Below the pieces are notes generated by a model that made no database searches, was not told the origin of the DNA, and saw only the letters and a list, made by a program, of their open reading frames with translations. Positions 38,189 through 48,836 of a DNA stretch of 64,000 nucleotides are shown piece after piece; the first letter of the stretch is position 1, and the number at the start of each line of letters is the position of its first letter. The translations under genes and the position numbers were made by a program. The DNA is from Tsukamurella pulmonis (lineage in GTDB: Bacteria > Actinomycetota > Actinomycetes > Mycobacteriales > Mycobacteriaceae). The stretch is from positions 1,240,001 through 1,304,000 of the forward strand of contig NZ_FNLF01000002.1 of assembly GCF_900103175.1 (NCBI RefSeq), in the 5' to 3' direction.

Positions 38189-39250
38189 TTGAGGCCGAAG
38201 CAGAGCCGGAAGGTCCGCAACTGGGCGGTGGCGGGGAGTGCCCTCGTGATCGCCGGTGCCGTCGCGGTCGGATGCGGTGTGACCGGCGGAGACACGAATC
38301 GTCTCGGCTCGAGCCTCACCTTCGACCCGGTGCCGTCGGCACCGTCGGGGGCCTCCACCGCGCCGAGTGCCGGGGTCAACCCCGGCGCGCTGCCCTCCGG
38401 GCAGACCACCGCCCCGCCGGCGCCCCAGGCGCCGGCCACGATGACCGTCGTCGTCCCGCCGCCCAACGTGCCCGCCAAGCCGCAACCGGCCGCCGGGCCC
38501 ACCGGGCCGGCCGTGCCGCCCGCCCCCGCCACCGCGGCGGGCGGGGAGGCGGGGAACGGCGGCGCCCCGAACGACGGCGCACCGTCGGGTCAGGGCGGCG
38601 CGAGCCCCGCGCCCGCCTCGCCGGCGGCGGCGCCGGTGAGCAAGCCGGTCCTCCTCGCGGACGGCAGCGTGGACTGCGCCAAGAGCAAGTGCGTCGCGCT
38701 CACGTTCTCCGGCGGTCCCGGCCCCGTGACCCGGCAGTTCCTGCAGATCCTCGACAGTCACGGTGCGAAGGGCACGTTCTTCGTGACCGGCGCGCAGGTG
38801 AGCCTGAACCCCGACATCATGACGGCGATCGCCGGCACCGGCAACGAGGTCGCCAACGGCACCTGGACCCAGCCGGACATGACGACGCTGTCCGAGAGCG
38901 ACGCCACCGCGCAGCTGCAGCAGACCAACGACGCGATCCGCACCTCGGTGGGCAGCGCTCCGACGCTGTTCCGCCCGATGGGTGGGCACACCTCCCCGTC
39001 GGTGGTGGCGGCCGGCCAGCGCCTGGGGCTCTCGCAGGTCCTGTGGGACCTGGACTCGATGGACTACAACTACCAGGGCGATCCGGACGGGTTGACCCAG
39101 GTGCTGCTCAAGGCCAAGCCCGGGCAGATCGTGATGCTGCACGACACCTTCGTCTCCTCGGCGACGGCCCTCGACCGCACCATGTCGCAGCTCGCGGACC
39201 AGGGGTACGCGTTCGTCACCGTCAGTCAGTTGCAGCGCACGCGCGGATGA
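38189..39250 (+). CDS. NodB-fold deacetylase homologue lacking catalytic residues
   Basis: About 353 residues. A membrane or lipid anchor at the N-terminus (WAVAGSALVIAGAVAVGCG, a weak lipobox) and a long Pro/Ala linker lead to a NodB domain from about residue 155. The fold is clear (CVALTFSGGPGPVTRQFLQILDSHGAKGTFFVTG), but motif 1, normally TFDDGP, is TFSGGP, and motif 2, normally SHTWxHP, is NGTWTQP, so the metal-binding Asp and both His are lost. The late HD (IVMLHDTF) remains. It resembles Rv1096 but is probably a non-enzymatic carbohydrate-binding protein. The TTG start at 38189 has GGAG seven bases upstream. Confidence 0.82.
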   Translation: MRPKQSRKVRNWAVAGSALVIAGAVAVGCGVTGGDTNRLGSSLTFDPVPSAPSGASTAPSAGVNPGALPSGQTTAPPAPQAPATMTVVVPPPNVPAKPQPAAGPTGPAVPPAPATAAGGEAGNGGAPNDGAPSGQGGASPAPASPAAAPVSKPVLLADGSVDCAKSKCVALTFSGGPGPVTRQFLQILDSHGAKGTFFVTGAQVSLNPDIMTAIAGTGNEVANGTWTQPDMTTLSESDATAQLQQTNDAIRTSVGSAPTLFRPMGGHTSPSVVAAGQRLGLSQVLWDLDSMDYNYQGDPDGLTQVLLKAKPGQIVMLHDTFVSSATALDRTMSQLADQGYAFVTVSQLQRTRG

Positions 39251-39260
39251 CGGCATGCGA

Positions 39261-39295
39261 GAAGCGGCCCGTCCCCTCGGGGGACGGGCCGCTTC
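39261..39295. terminator. Bidirectional stem-loop terminator
   Basis: A perfect 16-bp stem (5' arm GAAGCGGCCCGTCCCC) with the loop TCG lies between the convergent stops at 39250 and 39314. Confidence 0.88.
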
Positions 39296-39313
39296 CCGAT
39301 GTCGCGGTGGAGC

Positions 39314-39808
39314 CTAGGAGTGGTAGGGCTCCGCGCTGACCAGGGTGACCTTGACGACGGCACCGCTGGGGATGGTGTACTCGCGCGTCTCGCCGACCTT
39401 GGCGTCGATGAGCGCGGCACCGAGCGGCGAGCTCGGCGAGTAGACCTCGAGGCCGCCGTCCTGCGCGCCCTCCTCGCGGGTGGCGATGAGGAAGGTCTCG
39501 GTGTCCTTCTCGTCGCCGTCGTAGTACACCTTCACGACCGAGCCCGGGAGCGCGACACCCGACTGGGTGGGGGCCTCACCGACCTTGGCGTTGTTGAGGA
39601 GCTCCTGCAGCTGGCGAATGCGCGCCTCCTGCTGGCCCTGCTCCTCACGTGCGGCGTGGTAGCCGCCGTTCTCCTTGAGATCGCCCTCTTCGCGACGCTC
39701 GTTGATCTCGGCGGCGATGACGGGGCGGTTGGCGATCAGGGCGTCCAACTCGTTCTTGAGGCGCTCGTGGGACTCGGGGGTCAACCACGTCACCTGAGTG
39801 TCCGTCAT
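39314..39808 (-). CDS. greA: Transcription elongation factor GreA
   Basis: 164 residues, identical in length to M. tuberculosis GreA. The N-terminal coiled coil contains the acidic tip [24 protein letters not shown], with the Asp-Glu pair that lets RNA polymerase cleave backtracked transcripts. The C-terminal FKBP-like domain ends [21 protein letters not shown]. The ATG at 39808 lies behind a leader of about 125 bases containing two stable hairpins. Confidence 0.97.
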   Translation of the reverse strand: MTDTQVTWLTPESHERLKNELDALIANRPVIAAEINERREEGDLKENGGYHAAREEQGQQEARIRQLQELLNNAKVGEAPTQSGVALPGSVVKVYYDGDEKDTETFLIATREEGAQDGGLEVYSPSSPLGAALIDAKVGETREYTIPSGAVVKVTLVSAEPYHS

Positions 39809-39841
39809 TTCGTTCGTCCTTCGTCGTAGTCGGCAGGGTCC

Positions 39842-39950
39842 GCTGTGGGATTGCCATCCCACAGCCGACCGGCCCCGGAACGGCGCCCGGGGCCCGTAAA
39901 TGCAGCAATACACGGCTCCAAGCGGAACCGTGTATCCGCTGATTCTAGCA
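39842..39950 (-). promoter_or_regulatory. greA promoter and structured leader
   Basis: On the minus strand TGCTAGAAT (39942-39950) is an extended -10 element, placing transcription near 39935. The first transcribed bases form ATACACGG paired with CCGTGTAT (39908-39935, 12-base loop). A second perfect 10-bp hairpin, GCTGTGGGAT with loop TGCC on the plus strand, spans 39842-39865. No -35 match is evident. Whether the hairpins regulate greA or stabilise its message cannot be told. Confidence 0.5.
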
Positions 39951-39975
39951 TGGGAAACGGAACGGGGTATCCGGT

Positions 39976-40734
39976 TCAGGCGGCCAGCAGTGCCTGCTGG
40001 TACGTGGGCTCGCGCCGCTTGAGGAAGCCGCACAGTGCGTAGCTCAGCGGCATGATCACGATCTCGACCAGCGTCTTCCATACGAACCCGAGGATCAGGT
40101 AGTTGAGGAACTGGCCCGGCGTGGTGAATCCGAGCGCGGGCGCAGCGATCGAGCAGAAGACGAGGGTGTCGAAGAACTCGCCGACGACCGTCGAACCGAG
40201 AAGACGCGACCAGAGGTGTTTTTCGCCGGTCCAGGCCTTCATCCGCACCAGCACCCACGAGTTCATGAACTCGCCCACGAGGTAGCCGGCGAGCCCGGCG
40301 ACGAGGAAGCGGGGGACGACCCCGGCGACGGTCTTGAAGGCCTCGTCGTTCGGCCAGCCCGGCGCGGGCGGCAGCAGCGTGGTGATCCAGAAGCACAGCG
40401 CCGCGAGCGCGAGGATGGCGAAGCCGGTGAGGATCACCCGGCGCATGGCCTTGAAGCCGTAGACCTCGGAGATCACGTCGCCGAGGACGTAGGCGAGGGG
40501 GAAGAGGTAGAAGGCGCCGTCGGTGGCGATGCCGTCGACCTGCAGGCCGAGGAACTCGAAGTGCAGCGACGGGGCGAACAACACGGCCTTGGTGCCGGTG
40601 ATGTTGCTGATGATCATCACGCCGACGAACAGGCCGACGAGCATCGGGAAGTAGTAGCTGGAGACGGTGGCGAACGCCGGCTGCGCGCGGACGCGGGCCG
40701 GCCGCCCAGACTTGGGGGAGTTGTCAGTGCTCAC
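39976..40734 (-). CDS. YhhQ-family queuosine precursor transporter
   Basis: 252 residues with six or seven helices. Family hallmarks are [14 protein letters not shown], the polar [26 protein letters not shown] segment, [17 protein letters not shown] and [13 protein letters not shown]. YhhQ proteins import 7-cyano-7-deazaguanine or related queuine precursors for tRNA modification. The GTG start overlaps the stop of the DUF4307 gene (GTGA). No other queuosine gene is in the window. Confidence 0.9.
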   Translation of the reverse strand: MSTDNSPKSGRPARVRAQPAFATVSSYYFPMLVGLFVGVMIISNITGTKAVLFAPSLHFEFLGLQVDGIATDGAFYLFPLAYVLGDVISEVYGFKAMRRVILTGFAILALAALCFWITTLLPPAPGWPNDEAFKTVAGVVPRFLVAGLAGYLVGEFMNSWVLVRMKAWTGEKHLWSRLLGSTVVGEFFDTLVFCSIAAPALGFTTPGQFLNYLILGFVWKTLVEIVIMPLSYALCGFLKRREPTYQQALLAA

Positions 40735-41159
40735 GCACGGTCAAGATACGCGGGCACGTTCGTGCCGCAACCGAAGACGTCGCCGACGGCGGGCGGTTCG
40801 GTGGTGCGAACCTCGCTGCTGAGCACCACGACGGTGTCCGGCGACGGGGGCACGTAGAACTCGCGTCGGCCGATCTCGTCGCCCGCCTTGTTCTTGGCGT
40901 AGACGATGCAGCTGACCGCCTGCTGCGGGTCGGTCCGCGTGACCGTGACCTGCACCTCGACGGCGGAATCGGAGAGCAGCTGGTACCCGGCCGTCTCGCC
41001 CTTGACGGGCTGCCGGGAGAACTTCTGATAGCCCAGCCATGCGAGGCCGACGCCGAGGACCACGACGACCACCAGCCCGATGGCGCCGACGCGACGGGCG
41101 ACCGCGGGATCGCGCTCGTCGGGGTAGCGATCGGAGGGGCGGACGCGCTCGGTCGACAT
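40731..41159 (-). CDS. DUF4307 membrane protein (Rv1081c type)
   Basis: 142 residues. A charged N-terminus ([17 protein letters not shown]) leads to one helix ([24 protein letters not shown]) and an extracytoplasmic beta-rich domain ([49 protein letters not shown]), the DUF4307 pattern. Function is unknown. It stands divergent from mca, exactly as Rv1081c stands to Rv1082. Start chosen at MSTERV, 62 bases before mca on the other strand. Confidence 0.85.
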   Translation of the reverse strand: MSTERVRPSDRYPDERDPAVARRVGAIGLVVVVVLGVGLAWLGYQKFSRQPVKGETAGYQLLSDSAVEVQVTVTRTDPQQAVSCIVYAKNKAGDEIGRREFYVPPSPDTVVVLSSEVRTTEPPAVGDVFGCGTNVPAYLDRA

Positions 41160-41220
41160 GGGTCCATGGAAGCACACCCGGCGCGGCGCGCCGTCGGCCG
41201 ATCGTGGAACACTGGGGGTC

Positions 41221-42087
41221 ATGACCGGATACCGCCTCCTCGCCGTTCACGCGCACCCGGACGACGAGTCGAGCAAGGGCGCCGCCACGATGGCGCGGTA
41301 CGCGGCCGAGGGGAACGACGTGCTGGTCGCGACGTTCACGGGTGGCGAACGGGGTGACATCCTCAACCCCGCGATGGACGTCGCGGGCGTCAAGGACCGG
41401 CTGCCCGAGGTGCGCCGCGAGGAGATGGCCAAGGCTGCCGCCATCCTCGGCGTCGAGCACCGCTGGCTCGGCTACGTCGACTCGGGGCTGCCCGAGGGCG
41501 ATCCGCTGCCGCCGCTGCCCGAGGGCTGCTTCGCGCTCGAGCCCGTCGAGGGGCCGACCGAGACGCTGGTGAAGCTGATCCGCGAGTTCCGCCCGCACGT
41601 GATGATCACGTACGACGAGAACGGTGGCTACCCGCACCCGGACCACATCCAGACCCACGTGGTGTCGATGGCCGCGTACGAGGCGGCCGCCGACCCCGAG
41701 CAGTTCCCTGACGCCGGTGAGCCCTGGCAGATCTCGAAGGTCTACTACAGCCACGGCTTCCTGCGCGGCAAGTTCCAGGCGTTCGCCGACGAGTTCGAGA
41801 AGAACGGCCTCGAGAACCCCTACACCGACTGGCTCGCGCGGTGGAAGGACGAGAAGAACGACATGATGGCCCGCGTGACCACGCAGGTCGAGTGCGGCGA
41901 GTACTTCCCCGTGCGCGATGACGCGCTGCGCGCGCACGCCACCCAGATCGACCCCAACGGGCCGTTCTTCGTGGTGCCGATGGAGTGGCAGCAGCGCCTG
42001 TGGCCGACCGAGGAGTACGAGTTGGCGAAGACCACTGTGAGCAGCAGGATGCCCGAGAAGGACCTGTTCAGCGGGATCGAGAAGTGA
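41221..42087 (+). CDS. mca: Mycothiol S-conjugate amidase
   Basis: 288 residues, the same length as M. tuberculosis Mca. The LmbE-type zinc site is complete: [22 protein letters not shown], then [13 protein letters not shown] with the third ligand. Mca cuts mycothiol-toxin conjugates to release mercapturic acids, so the cell makes mycothiol. The sequence [14 protein letters not shown] distinguishes it from MshB together with its context. The stop overlaps the next ATG (TGATG). Confidence 0.96.
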   Translation: MTGYRLLAVHAHPDDESSKGAATMARYAAEGNDVLVATFTGGERGDILNPAMDVAGVKDRLPEVRREEMAKAAAILGVEHRWLGYVDSGLPEGDPLPPLPEGCFALEPVEGPTETLVKLIREFRPHVMITYDENGGYPHPDHIQTHVVSMAAYEAAADPEQFPDAGEPWQISKVYYSHGFLRGKFQAFADEFEKNGLENPYTDWLARWKDEKNDMMARVTTQVECGEYFPVRDDALRAHATQIDPNGPFFVVPMEWQQRLWPTEEYELAKTTVSSRMPEKDLFSGIEK

Positions 42088-42410
42088 TGGGACCGCTACT
42101 GCAGCTGGCTGGTGACGTCGCGATCCTCGCGGCGGACCCGCAGAAGCCCAAGGGCCCGGAGTTCGGCAAGTCGGGCCCGCTCGGCCTGGCCGTGATCGTC
42201 GCGCTGCTGGCGGTCACGTTCCTGCTCATCCGCTCGATGAACAAGCACGTCAAGAACCTGCCCGAGTCCTTCGACGACGAGGCGCCGGGCGAGGGCGACG
42301 AGGCCGGTGGCACCGAACACGGCGCCATCGAGCATGACGTCTCGCTCACCAAGGGCGATGGCGCACCGTCGGGCGGCGCCGACGGTGCCGGGGGCGATAC
42401 GCCCCGCTAG
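42087..42410 (+). CDS. Small membrane protein, Rv1083 type
   Basis: 107 residues. One helix (SGPLGLAVIVALLAVTFLLIRSM, about residues 29-51) is followed by a basic NKHVKNLPESFD stretch and an acidic, Gly-rich disordered tail. It is translationally coupled to mca, as Rv1083 is in M. tuberculosis, so a link to mycothiol conjugate handling is plausible but unproven. Confidence 0.82.
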   Translation: MGPLLQLAGDVAILAADPQKPKGPEFGKSGPLGLAVIVALLAVTFLLIRSMNKHVKNLPESFDDEAPGEGDEAGGTEHGAIEHDVSLTKGDGAPSGGADGAGGDTPR

Positions 42411-42476
42411 TCGTTCACAGCGACCTCCCAGCCCGACCGGCCGGTCCACCCAGTTCCGCCCGCGAGGGTGGGCTGC

Positions 42477-44396
42477 GTGACTGAGACGACTGCACGGCGC
42501 TGCGCCGTGACCGCGCTGCTCGCCGCCACGGCGCTGCTCTACTGCTGGAACCTGTCGATCAACGGGTACGGCAACGACTTCTACGCCGCCGCGGCCCAGG
42601 CAGGCGGGGCGAATTGGAAGGCCTGGCTGTTCGGCTCGCTCGACGCGGGCAACGTGATCACCGTCGACAAGCCGCCCGCGGCGCTGTGGGTGACCGGACT
42701 GTCCGTCCGCCTCTTCGGGCTCTCCTCCTGGTCGGTCCTGCTGCCGCAGGCGCTGATAGGCGTCGGCACCGTCGGGCTGGTGTACCTGACCGTGCGCCGG
42801 CTCCTGGGCACGCTGGAGGATCGGATCGCGACGGGTGGTGCCCTGCTGGCCGGCGCCGTCTGCGCGCTGACTCCGGCGGCCGTGCTGATCTTCCGGTTCA
42901 ACAACCCCGACGCTCTGCTGGTGCTGCTCATGACCGCGGCCGCCTACTGCACCGTCCGCGCGTGCCAGGCGGCGTCGTGGCGGTGGCTCGTCGCCTGCGG
43001 CGCGCTGCTCGGCTTCGCCTTCCTCACCAAGATGCTGCAGGGCCTCCTGGTGCTGCCGGGGTTCGGCCTCGCGTACCTGCTGTTCGCGCGGACGTCCTGG
43101 CTGCAGCGGGCGCGGGATCTCGCGCTGGGTGTCGTGGCCGTGGTGGTCTCGGCCGGTTGGTACGTGCTGCTGACGGTGCTCTGGCCCGCGTCCTCGCGCC
43201 CGTACATCGGCGGGTCGAAGGACGGCACGTTCATGGACCTCGTGCTCGGCTACAACGGCCTGGCGCGGATCGTCGGGAACAGCGGCGGCGATTCCGGCTT
43301 CGGCGGCGGCGGTGGGCCGGGCGGCGACGCCGCCACGGGCACCTCGTTCGGCGGCACCCCGAGCCTCGCCCGCCTGTTCAGCAACGAGTTCGGCAACGAG
43401 ATCTCCTGGCTGCTGCCCGCGGCGCTGCTGGTCCTGGTGATCGGGCTGGTGCTGGTGGCGCGCCGCCGCCTGGAGCGGGACCTCGCGCTGGGGCTGACGG
43501 TGTTCGGCACCTGGCTCGTGGTGACCGGGGTGGTCTTCTCGTACATGAGCGGCACGGTGCACCCGTACTACACCGTGGCGCTCGCGCCGGCGATCGCGGT
43601 GCTGGTGGGCGGCGGTGCGGCCGTCGCCTGGAGCCGCAGGTCGACGGTGCCCGGCACGCTCGCGCTGGTCAGCCTCGTGCTCGCTGCCGGCGGGTGGGGC
43701 ATCGTCCGCGCCTGGCGGGCGGGATACGCGTGGCCGGTGCTGGGGATCGTCGTGGGCGTGCTGACGGTGGCGGCGATCGTCGCGCTGCTCGTCACCCGTC
43801 GGGGCGCGGGGCGGGCCGTGGCCGCCGCGTTGGTGCTCGCGCTGCTCGCCGGCGGCGTCGCGACGGCGGCGTTCTCGTTCTCCACCGCCGGCACCGCGCA
43901 CACCGGCGGCGTGCCCACGGCGGTGCGGACCGCGAAGTCCGGTGACATGTTCGGCGGTCCGGGCGGCGGGCGCGCGGGGGAGGCACCGTCGGACCGCGGG
44001 GCGACGGCGGGGCTCCCGGCGGGCGTCGAGCTGCCCGACGGTGCGCGCGACGGGGGCGGCGGGCCGGGCGGCCAGGCCGCGAATGCCGAGCTGGTCGCGT
44101 TGCTCAAGGGCACGACGACGCAGTGGGCGGCCGCCGTCAACGGTGCGCAGAGTCAGGGCTCGCTGCAACTGAACTCGGGCCGGCCCGTGATCGCGATCGG
44201 CGGGTTCAGTGGATCCGACCCCGCGCCCACGCTCGCGCAGTTCCAGCAGTGGGTGAAGGACGGGAGGATCTCGTACTACGTCGCCTCCGGCGGCTTCCGC
44301 CCCGGCGCCGGCACATCCGAGATCCAGAGCTGGGTGGAGAAGAACTTCACCGCGACGAAGGTCGGGAGCGCGACGGTCTACGAGCTGGTGACCTAG
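42477..44396 (+). CDS. GT39-type membrane glycosyltransferase (YkcB/ArnT-like)
   Basis: About 639 residues with at least ten helices. The N-terminal part is the PMT_2/ArnT fold: YGNDFYAAAAQAGGANWKAWLFGSLDAGNVITVDKPPAALW carries the acidic catalytic residues, and FRFNNPDALLVLLMTAAAYC and LGFAFLTKMLQG follow. Such enzymes transfer sugars from polyprenyl phosphate outside the membrane. A Gly-rich loop (GFGGGGGPGGDAATGTSFGG) lies mid-protein and a soluble C-terminal domain ends with a YkcA-like VIAIGGFSGSDPAPTLAQFQQWV segment. GTG at 42477 is preferred to one at 42468 by ribosome-site spacing. Confidence 0.88.
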   Translation: MTETTARRCAVTALLAATALLYCWNLSINGYGNDFYAAAAQAGGANWKAWLFGSLDAGNVITVDKPPAALWVTGLSVRLFGLSSWSVLLPQALIGVGTVGLVYLTVRRLLGTLEDRIATGGALLAGAVCALTPAAVLIFRFNNPDALLVLLMTAAAYCTVRACQAASWRWLVACGALLGFAFLTKMLQGLLVLPGFGLAYLLFARTSWLQRARDLALGVVAVVVSAGWYVLLTVLWPASSRPYIGGSKDGTFMDLVLGYNGLARIVGNSGGDSGFGGGGGPGGDAATGTSFGGTPSLARLFSNEFGNEISWLLPAALLVLVIGLVLVARRRLERDLALGLTVFGTWLVVTGVVFSYMSGTVHPYYTVALAPAIAVLVGGGAAVAWSRRSTVPGTLALVSLVLAAGGWGIVRAWRAGYAWPVLGIVVGVLTVAAIVALLVTRRGAGRAVAAALVLALLAGGVATAAFSFSTAGTAHTGGVPTAVRTAKSGDMFGGPGGGRAGEAPSDRGATAGLPAGVELPDGARDGGGGPGGQAANAELVALLKGTTTQWAAAVNGAQSQGSLQLNSGRPVIAIGGFSGSDPAPTLAQFQQWVKDGRISYYVASGGFRPGAGTSEIQSWVEKNFTATKVGSATVYELVT

Positions 44397-44421
44397 GCTC
44401 GGCTCCGAGCGTCTGTGACGG

Positions 44422-44913
44422 TCAGGCCCCGTCGTCGCGGACGTCCTTGCCCTGCTCGGCGAACGCCGTGAAGTCCTCCATGTGCTGCAACTGCTGCTTG
44501 CGGAAGGCGCCGGGCAGCAGGAGTGTCATCAGCCGCAGCAGCGGATTGCGGAAGCGGTACTCGTTCTCGCTCTGCCACAGTGTGGCCCCGGGGCCCGCGG
44601 CCGTCAGTCGTTCCCGCGCGGCGCTCCACATCCCCGCGCCCTCGATCTCCCGCTCGAACCGGACCACGGTGCCGGCCCGAATCACGCTGAGGTCCGCCGG
44701 CTCCCGGAGCGTGATCGTCTCCGTCATCTCCATCGTGTGCTTCCCCGAGCGCAGGACGACCCGCGAGATCGTGCCGACCTCGCCGTGCGCCCCGCTCACC
44801 GGCTCGTGGACGACCATGCCCCGCAGCCACATCGGCAGGTTCGCGGGATCGGAGAGCAGCCGCGCCACCCGCTCGAGCGGCACCCCGATCTCGATCGACG
44901 TCGTGCACTTCAT
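44422..44913 (-). CDS. SRPBCC (START-like) domain protein
   Basis: 163 residues of the polyketide cyclase/SRPBCC fold: [34 protein letters not shown] at the start, a beta sheet ([22 protein letters not shown]) and a long C-terminal helix ([31 protein letters not shown]). The family binds hydrophobic ligands in a deep pocket; no ligand can be assigned. It is convergent with the glycosyltransferase gene and divergent from the DUF255 gene. Confidence 0.85.
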   Translation of the reverse strand: MKCTTSIEIGVPLERVARLLSDPANLPMWLRGMVVHEPVSGAHGEVGTISRVVLRSGKHTMEMTETITLREPADLSVIRAGTVVRFEREIEGAGMWSAARERLTAAGPGATLWQSENEYRFRNPLLRLMTLLLPGAFRKQQLQHMEDFTAFAEQGKDVRDDGA

Positions 44914-44979
44914 GCCTCGGACGGTACCGGTGCTCGTCGTGCTCGCGCCCATGTCCGCGGACTGAGGCAGGATGGGGAC

Positions 44980-46950
<1,971 letters not shown>

Positions 46951-46956
46951 CTGTGC

Positions 46957-46975
46957 TATGTTCGGCTCGTGGGTA
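46957..46975 (+). promoter_or_regulatory. Promoter of the aroG leader transcript
   Basis: TGCTATGTT (46954-46962) is an extended -10 element directly after the DUF255 stop. Transcription would begin near 46969, the G of an in-frame GTG two codons before the leader ATG, so the leader peptide may be translated from a leaderless message. No -35 match is seen. Confidence 0.5.
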
Positions 46976-47043
46976 TGAACGCGTATTGGCACTTTACCGA
47001 GGCTCCGGGTGGAGCCGGCGGTGAAGCGCGCATGCGCGGATAA
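46975..47043 (+). CDS. Aromatic leader peptide of the aroG attenuator
   Basis: 22 codons from ATG, or 24 from the in-frame GTG at 46969. The peptide opens MNAYWHF, placing Tyr, Trp, His and Phe in consecutive codons at 46984-46995, then continues with Gly/Ala-rich filler and stops at TAA. Stalling at these codons when aromatic amino acids are short would set the fold of the following RNA. The position, 100 bases before a DAHP synthase gene, fits classical peptide attenuation. Confidence 0.82.
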   Translation: MNAYWHFTEAPGGAGGEARMRG

Positions 47044-47097
47044 ACCCGACCGTACGAACCCGGAGCCGAAGGCAGCGAGATCACTCGCTGCCTTTTT
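47001..47097 (+). promoter_or_regulatory. Attenuator with intrinsic terminator upstream of aroG
   Basis: The terminator is GGCAGCGAG-ATCA-CTCGCTGCC followed by TTTTT (47071-47097), a 9-bp stem that AA/TT pairing extends, and the only U-tract terminator seen in the window. Upstream, GGCTCCGGG (47001-47009) can pair either with GGAGCC at 47011-47016 or with CCCGGAGCC at 47059-47067, next to the terminator. These exclusive pairings supply the alternative folds expected of an attenuator; which one is antiterminating is inferred, not proven. Confidence 0.78.
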
Positions 47098-47143
47098 CTA
47101 TGGCGCCGGAACGGATCTGGTGCCGTCACCAGAAAGGTTTTCC

Positions 47144-48202
47144 ATGACCATCGAGCTCGATACACCGGCGTCGACATCGAACCGTCGGGTCTCGGCGTTC
47201 CACGCGATCCCCTCGCCCGTGCAGCTGCGCGACGAGCTGCCGCTCGCACCCCGTCTGGCCGCCCAGGTCGAGGCCGACCGCGCCGCGGTCGCCGACGTCA
47301 TCGCCGGCCGCGACCAGCGGCTCCTCGTCGTGGTGGGCCCCTGCTCCGTGCACGACCCCGAGGCCGCCCTCGACTACGCCCGCCGGCTCAAGCCGATCGC
47401 GGACGAGCTGGCGGACGAGCTGCTCATCGTGATGCGCGTGTACTTCGAGAAGCCGCGCACCACCGTCGGGTGGAAGGGCCTCATCAACGACCCCGGCATG
47501 GACGAGAGCTACGACGTGCCCCGCGGCCTGCGCACCGCGCGGCAGCTGCTCCTCGACATCCTGGAGATCGGCCTGCCCGTGGGCTGCGAGTTCCTCGAGC
47601 CGACGAGCCCGCAGTACATCGCGGACACCGTCGCCTGGGGCGCGATCGGCGCCCGCACCACCGAGTCGCAGGTGCACCGTCAGCTCGCGTCCGGGCTGTC
47701 GATGCCGATCGGGTTCAAGAACGCCACCGACGGCAACGTCTCCGTCGCGATCGACGGGGTGCAGGCCGCCGCGGCCCGGCACGTCTTCTTCGGCACGGAT
47801 GACGACGGCGCCGCCGCCGTGGTCGAGACCGTCGGCAACGACAACTGTCACATCATCCTGCGCGGTGGGCGCGGCGGCCCGAATTTCGACGCCGACTCCG
47901 TCGCCGCCGCCGTGGGCGCGCTGGACAAGGCGGGACTGGCCCCTTCGGTGATGGTGGACTGCTCGCACGCCAATTCGGGCAAGGATCACGTCCGCCAGGC
48001 CGAGGTCGCGCGGGAGATCGCGGCCCGGCTGGGCGCGGGGGAGAAGGGCGTCTCCGGCGTGATGCTGGAGTCCTTCCTGGTCGCCGGCGCGCAACAGCCC
48101 GGCCCCGGCCCGCTGGTCTACGGCCAGTCCGTCACCGACAAGTGCATGGCCTTCGACACCACCGACTCGGTGCTGCACGATCTGGCGGCCGCCCTCCGCT
48201 GA
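47144..48202 (+). CDS. aroG: 3-deoxy-7-phosphoheptulonate synthase, type I
   Basis: 352 residues of the AroF/G/H class. Signatures are LLVVVGPCSVHDPEAALDYARRL, VMRVYFEKPRTTVGWKGLINDPG, GARTTESQVHRQLASGLSMPIGFKN, VMVDCSHANSGKD and the C-terminal GVMLESFLVAGAQ. It condenses phosphoenolpyruvate and erythrose 4-phosphate, the first step to Phe, Tyr and Trp. The ATG at 47144 has GAAAGG upstream. Mycobacteria typically rely on a type II enzyme, so this type I gene may be an additional isozyme under leader-peptide control. Confidence 0.94.
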   Translation: MTIELDTPASTSNRRVSAFHAIPSPVQLRDELPLAPRLAAQVEADRAAVADVIAGRDQRLLVVVGPCSVHDPEAALDYARRLKPIADELADELLIVMRVYFEKPRTTVGWKGLINDPGMDESYDVPRGLRTARQLLLDILEIGLPVGCEFLEPTSPQYIADTVAWGAIGARTTESQVHRQLASGLSMPIGFKNATDGNVSVAIDGVQAAAARHVFFGTDDDGAAAVVETVGNDNCHIILRGGRGGPNFDADSVAAAVGALDKAGLAPSVMVDCSHANSGKDHVRQAEVAREIAARLGAGEKGVSGVMLESFLVAGAQQPGPGPLVYGQSVTDKCMAFDTTDSVLHDLAAALR

Positions 48203-48293
48203 ACCGCGTCGCGAAATTCGGGTTCTGCGGCTGTCCGCGCTGGATTTCTACCGCGGACCGCCGGAATCCCGGAGTTTCGGAACGGGGAGTAGG

Positions 48294-48836
48294 TTGATCG
48301 CCGTGGCGATCGCACCGGATGTCAAGGACTGGACCTGGGTCATCGAGCGGGCCTGCCCGGCCTGCGGATTCGACCCGTCGACGGTCCGCCGCGAGGACGT
48401 CGCCGACCGCATCGCGCGGTCGGCCGCCGGCTGGGACGCGGCGCTGGCGAGGCCCGATGCGCGCATCAGGCCCGATGAGCAGACCTGGTCGGTGCTCGAA
48501 TACGGCTGCCACGTGCGCGACGTGCACCGCATCATGCGCGAGCGCCTGGGCCTGATGCTGGCGCAGGACGGCGCGGCCTTCGCGAACTGGGACCAGGACG
48601 TGACCGCCGTCGAGGACGCGTACAACGAACAGGACCCGGGTACCGTCGCCGCCGAGCTGGACCGCGAGGCTGCGGCCTTCGCGGACGCGTACCGCACAGT
48701 CGGGGACGGCGACTGGGCGCGGACGGGCCTGCGCTCGAACGGCTCCGCGTTCACGATCGGGTCGTTCGCCGTCTACGCCCTGCACGACCTGGAACATCAC
48801 CGCACCGACGTGGGAATGGAGAACACGCATGGCTGA
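48294..48836 (+). CDS. DinB-like four-helix protein
   Basis: 180 residues of the DinB/mycothiol-dependent maleylpyruvate isomerase-like superfamily. The metal-ligand histidines are recognisable in LEYGCHVRDVHRIMRERL and YALHDLEHHRTDV, spaced as usual. The N-terminal CPACGFDP is typical of an actinobacterial subgroup. Proteins of this fold often use mycothiol, which fits an mca-bearing genome. The TTG at 48294 with GGGGAG upstream is preferred; a GTG three codons later is possible. The end overlaps the next gene by eight bases. Confidence 0.83.
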   Translation: MIAVAIAPDVKDWTWVIERACPACGFDPSTVRREDVADRIARSAAGWDAALARPDARIRPDEQTWSVLEYGCHVRDVHRIMRERLGLMLAQDGAAFANWDQDVTAVEDAYNEQDPGTVAAELDREAAAFADAYRTVGDGDWARTGLRSNGSAFTIGSFAVYALHDLEHHRTDVGMENTHG

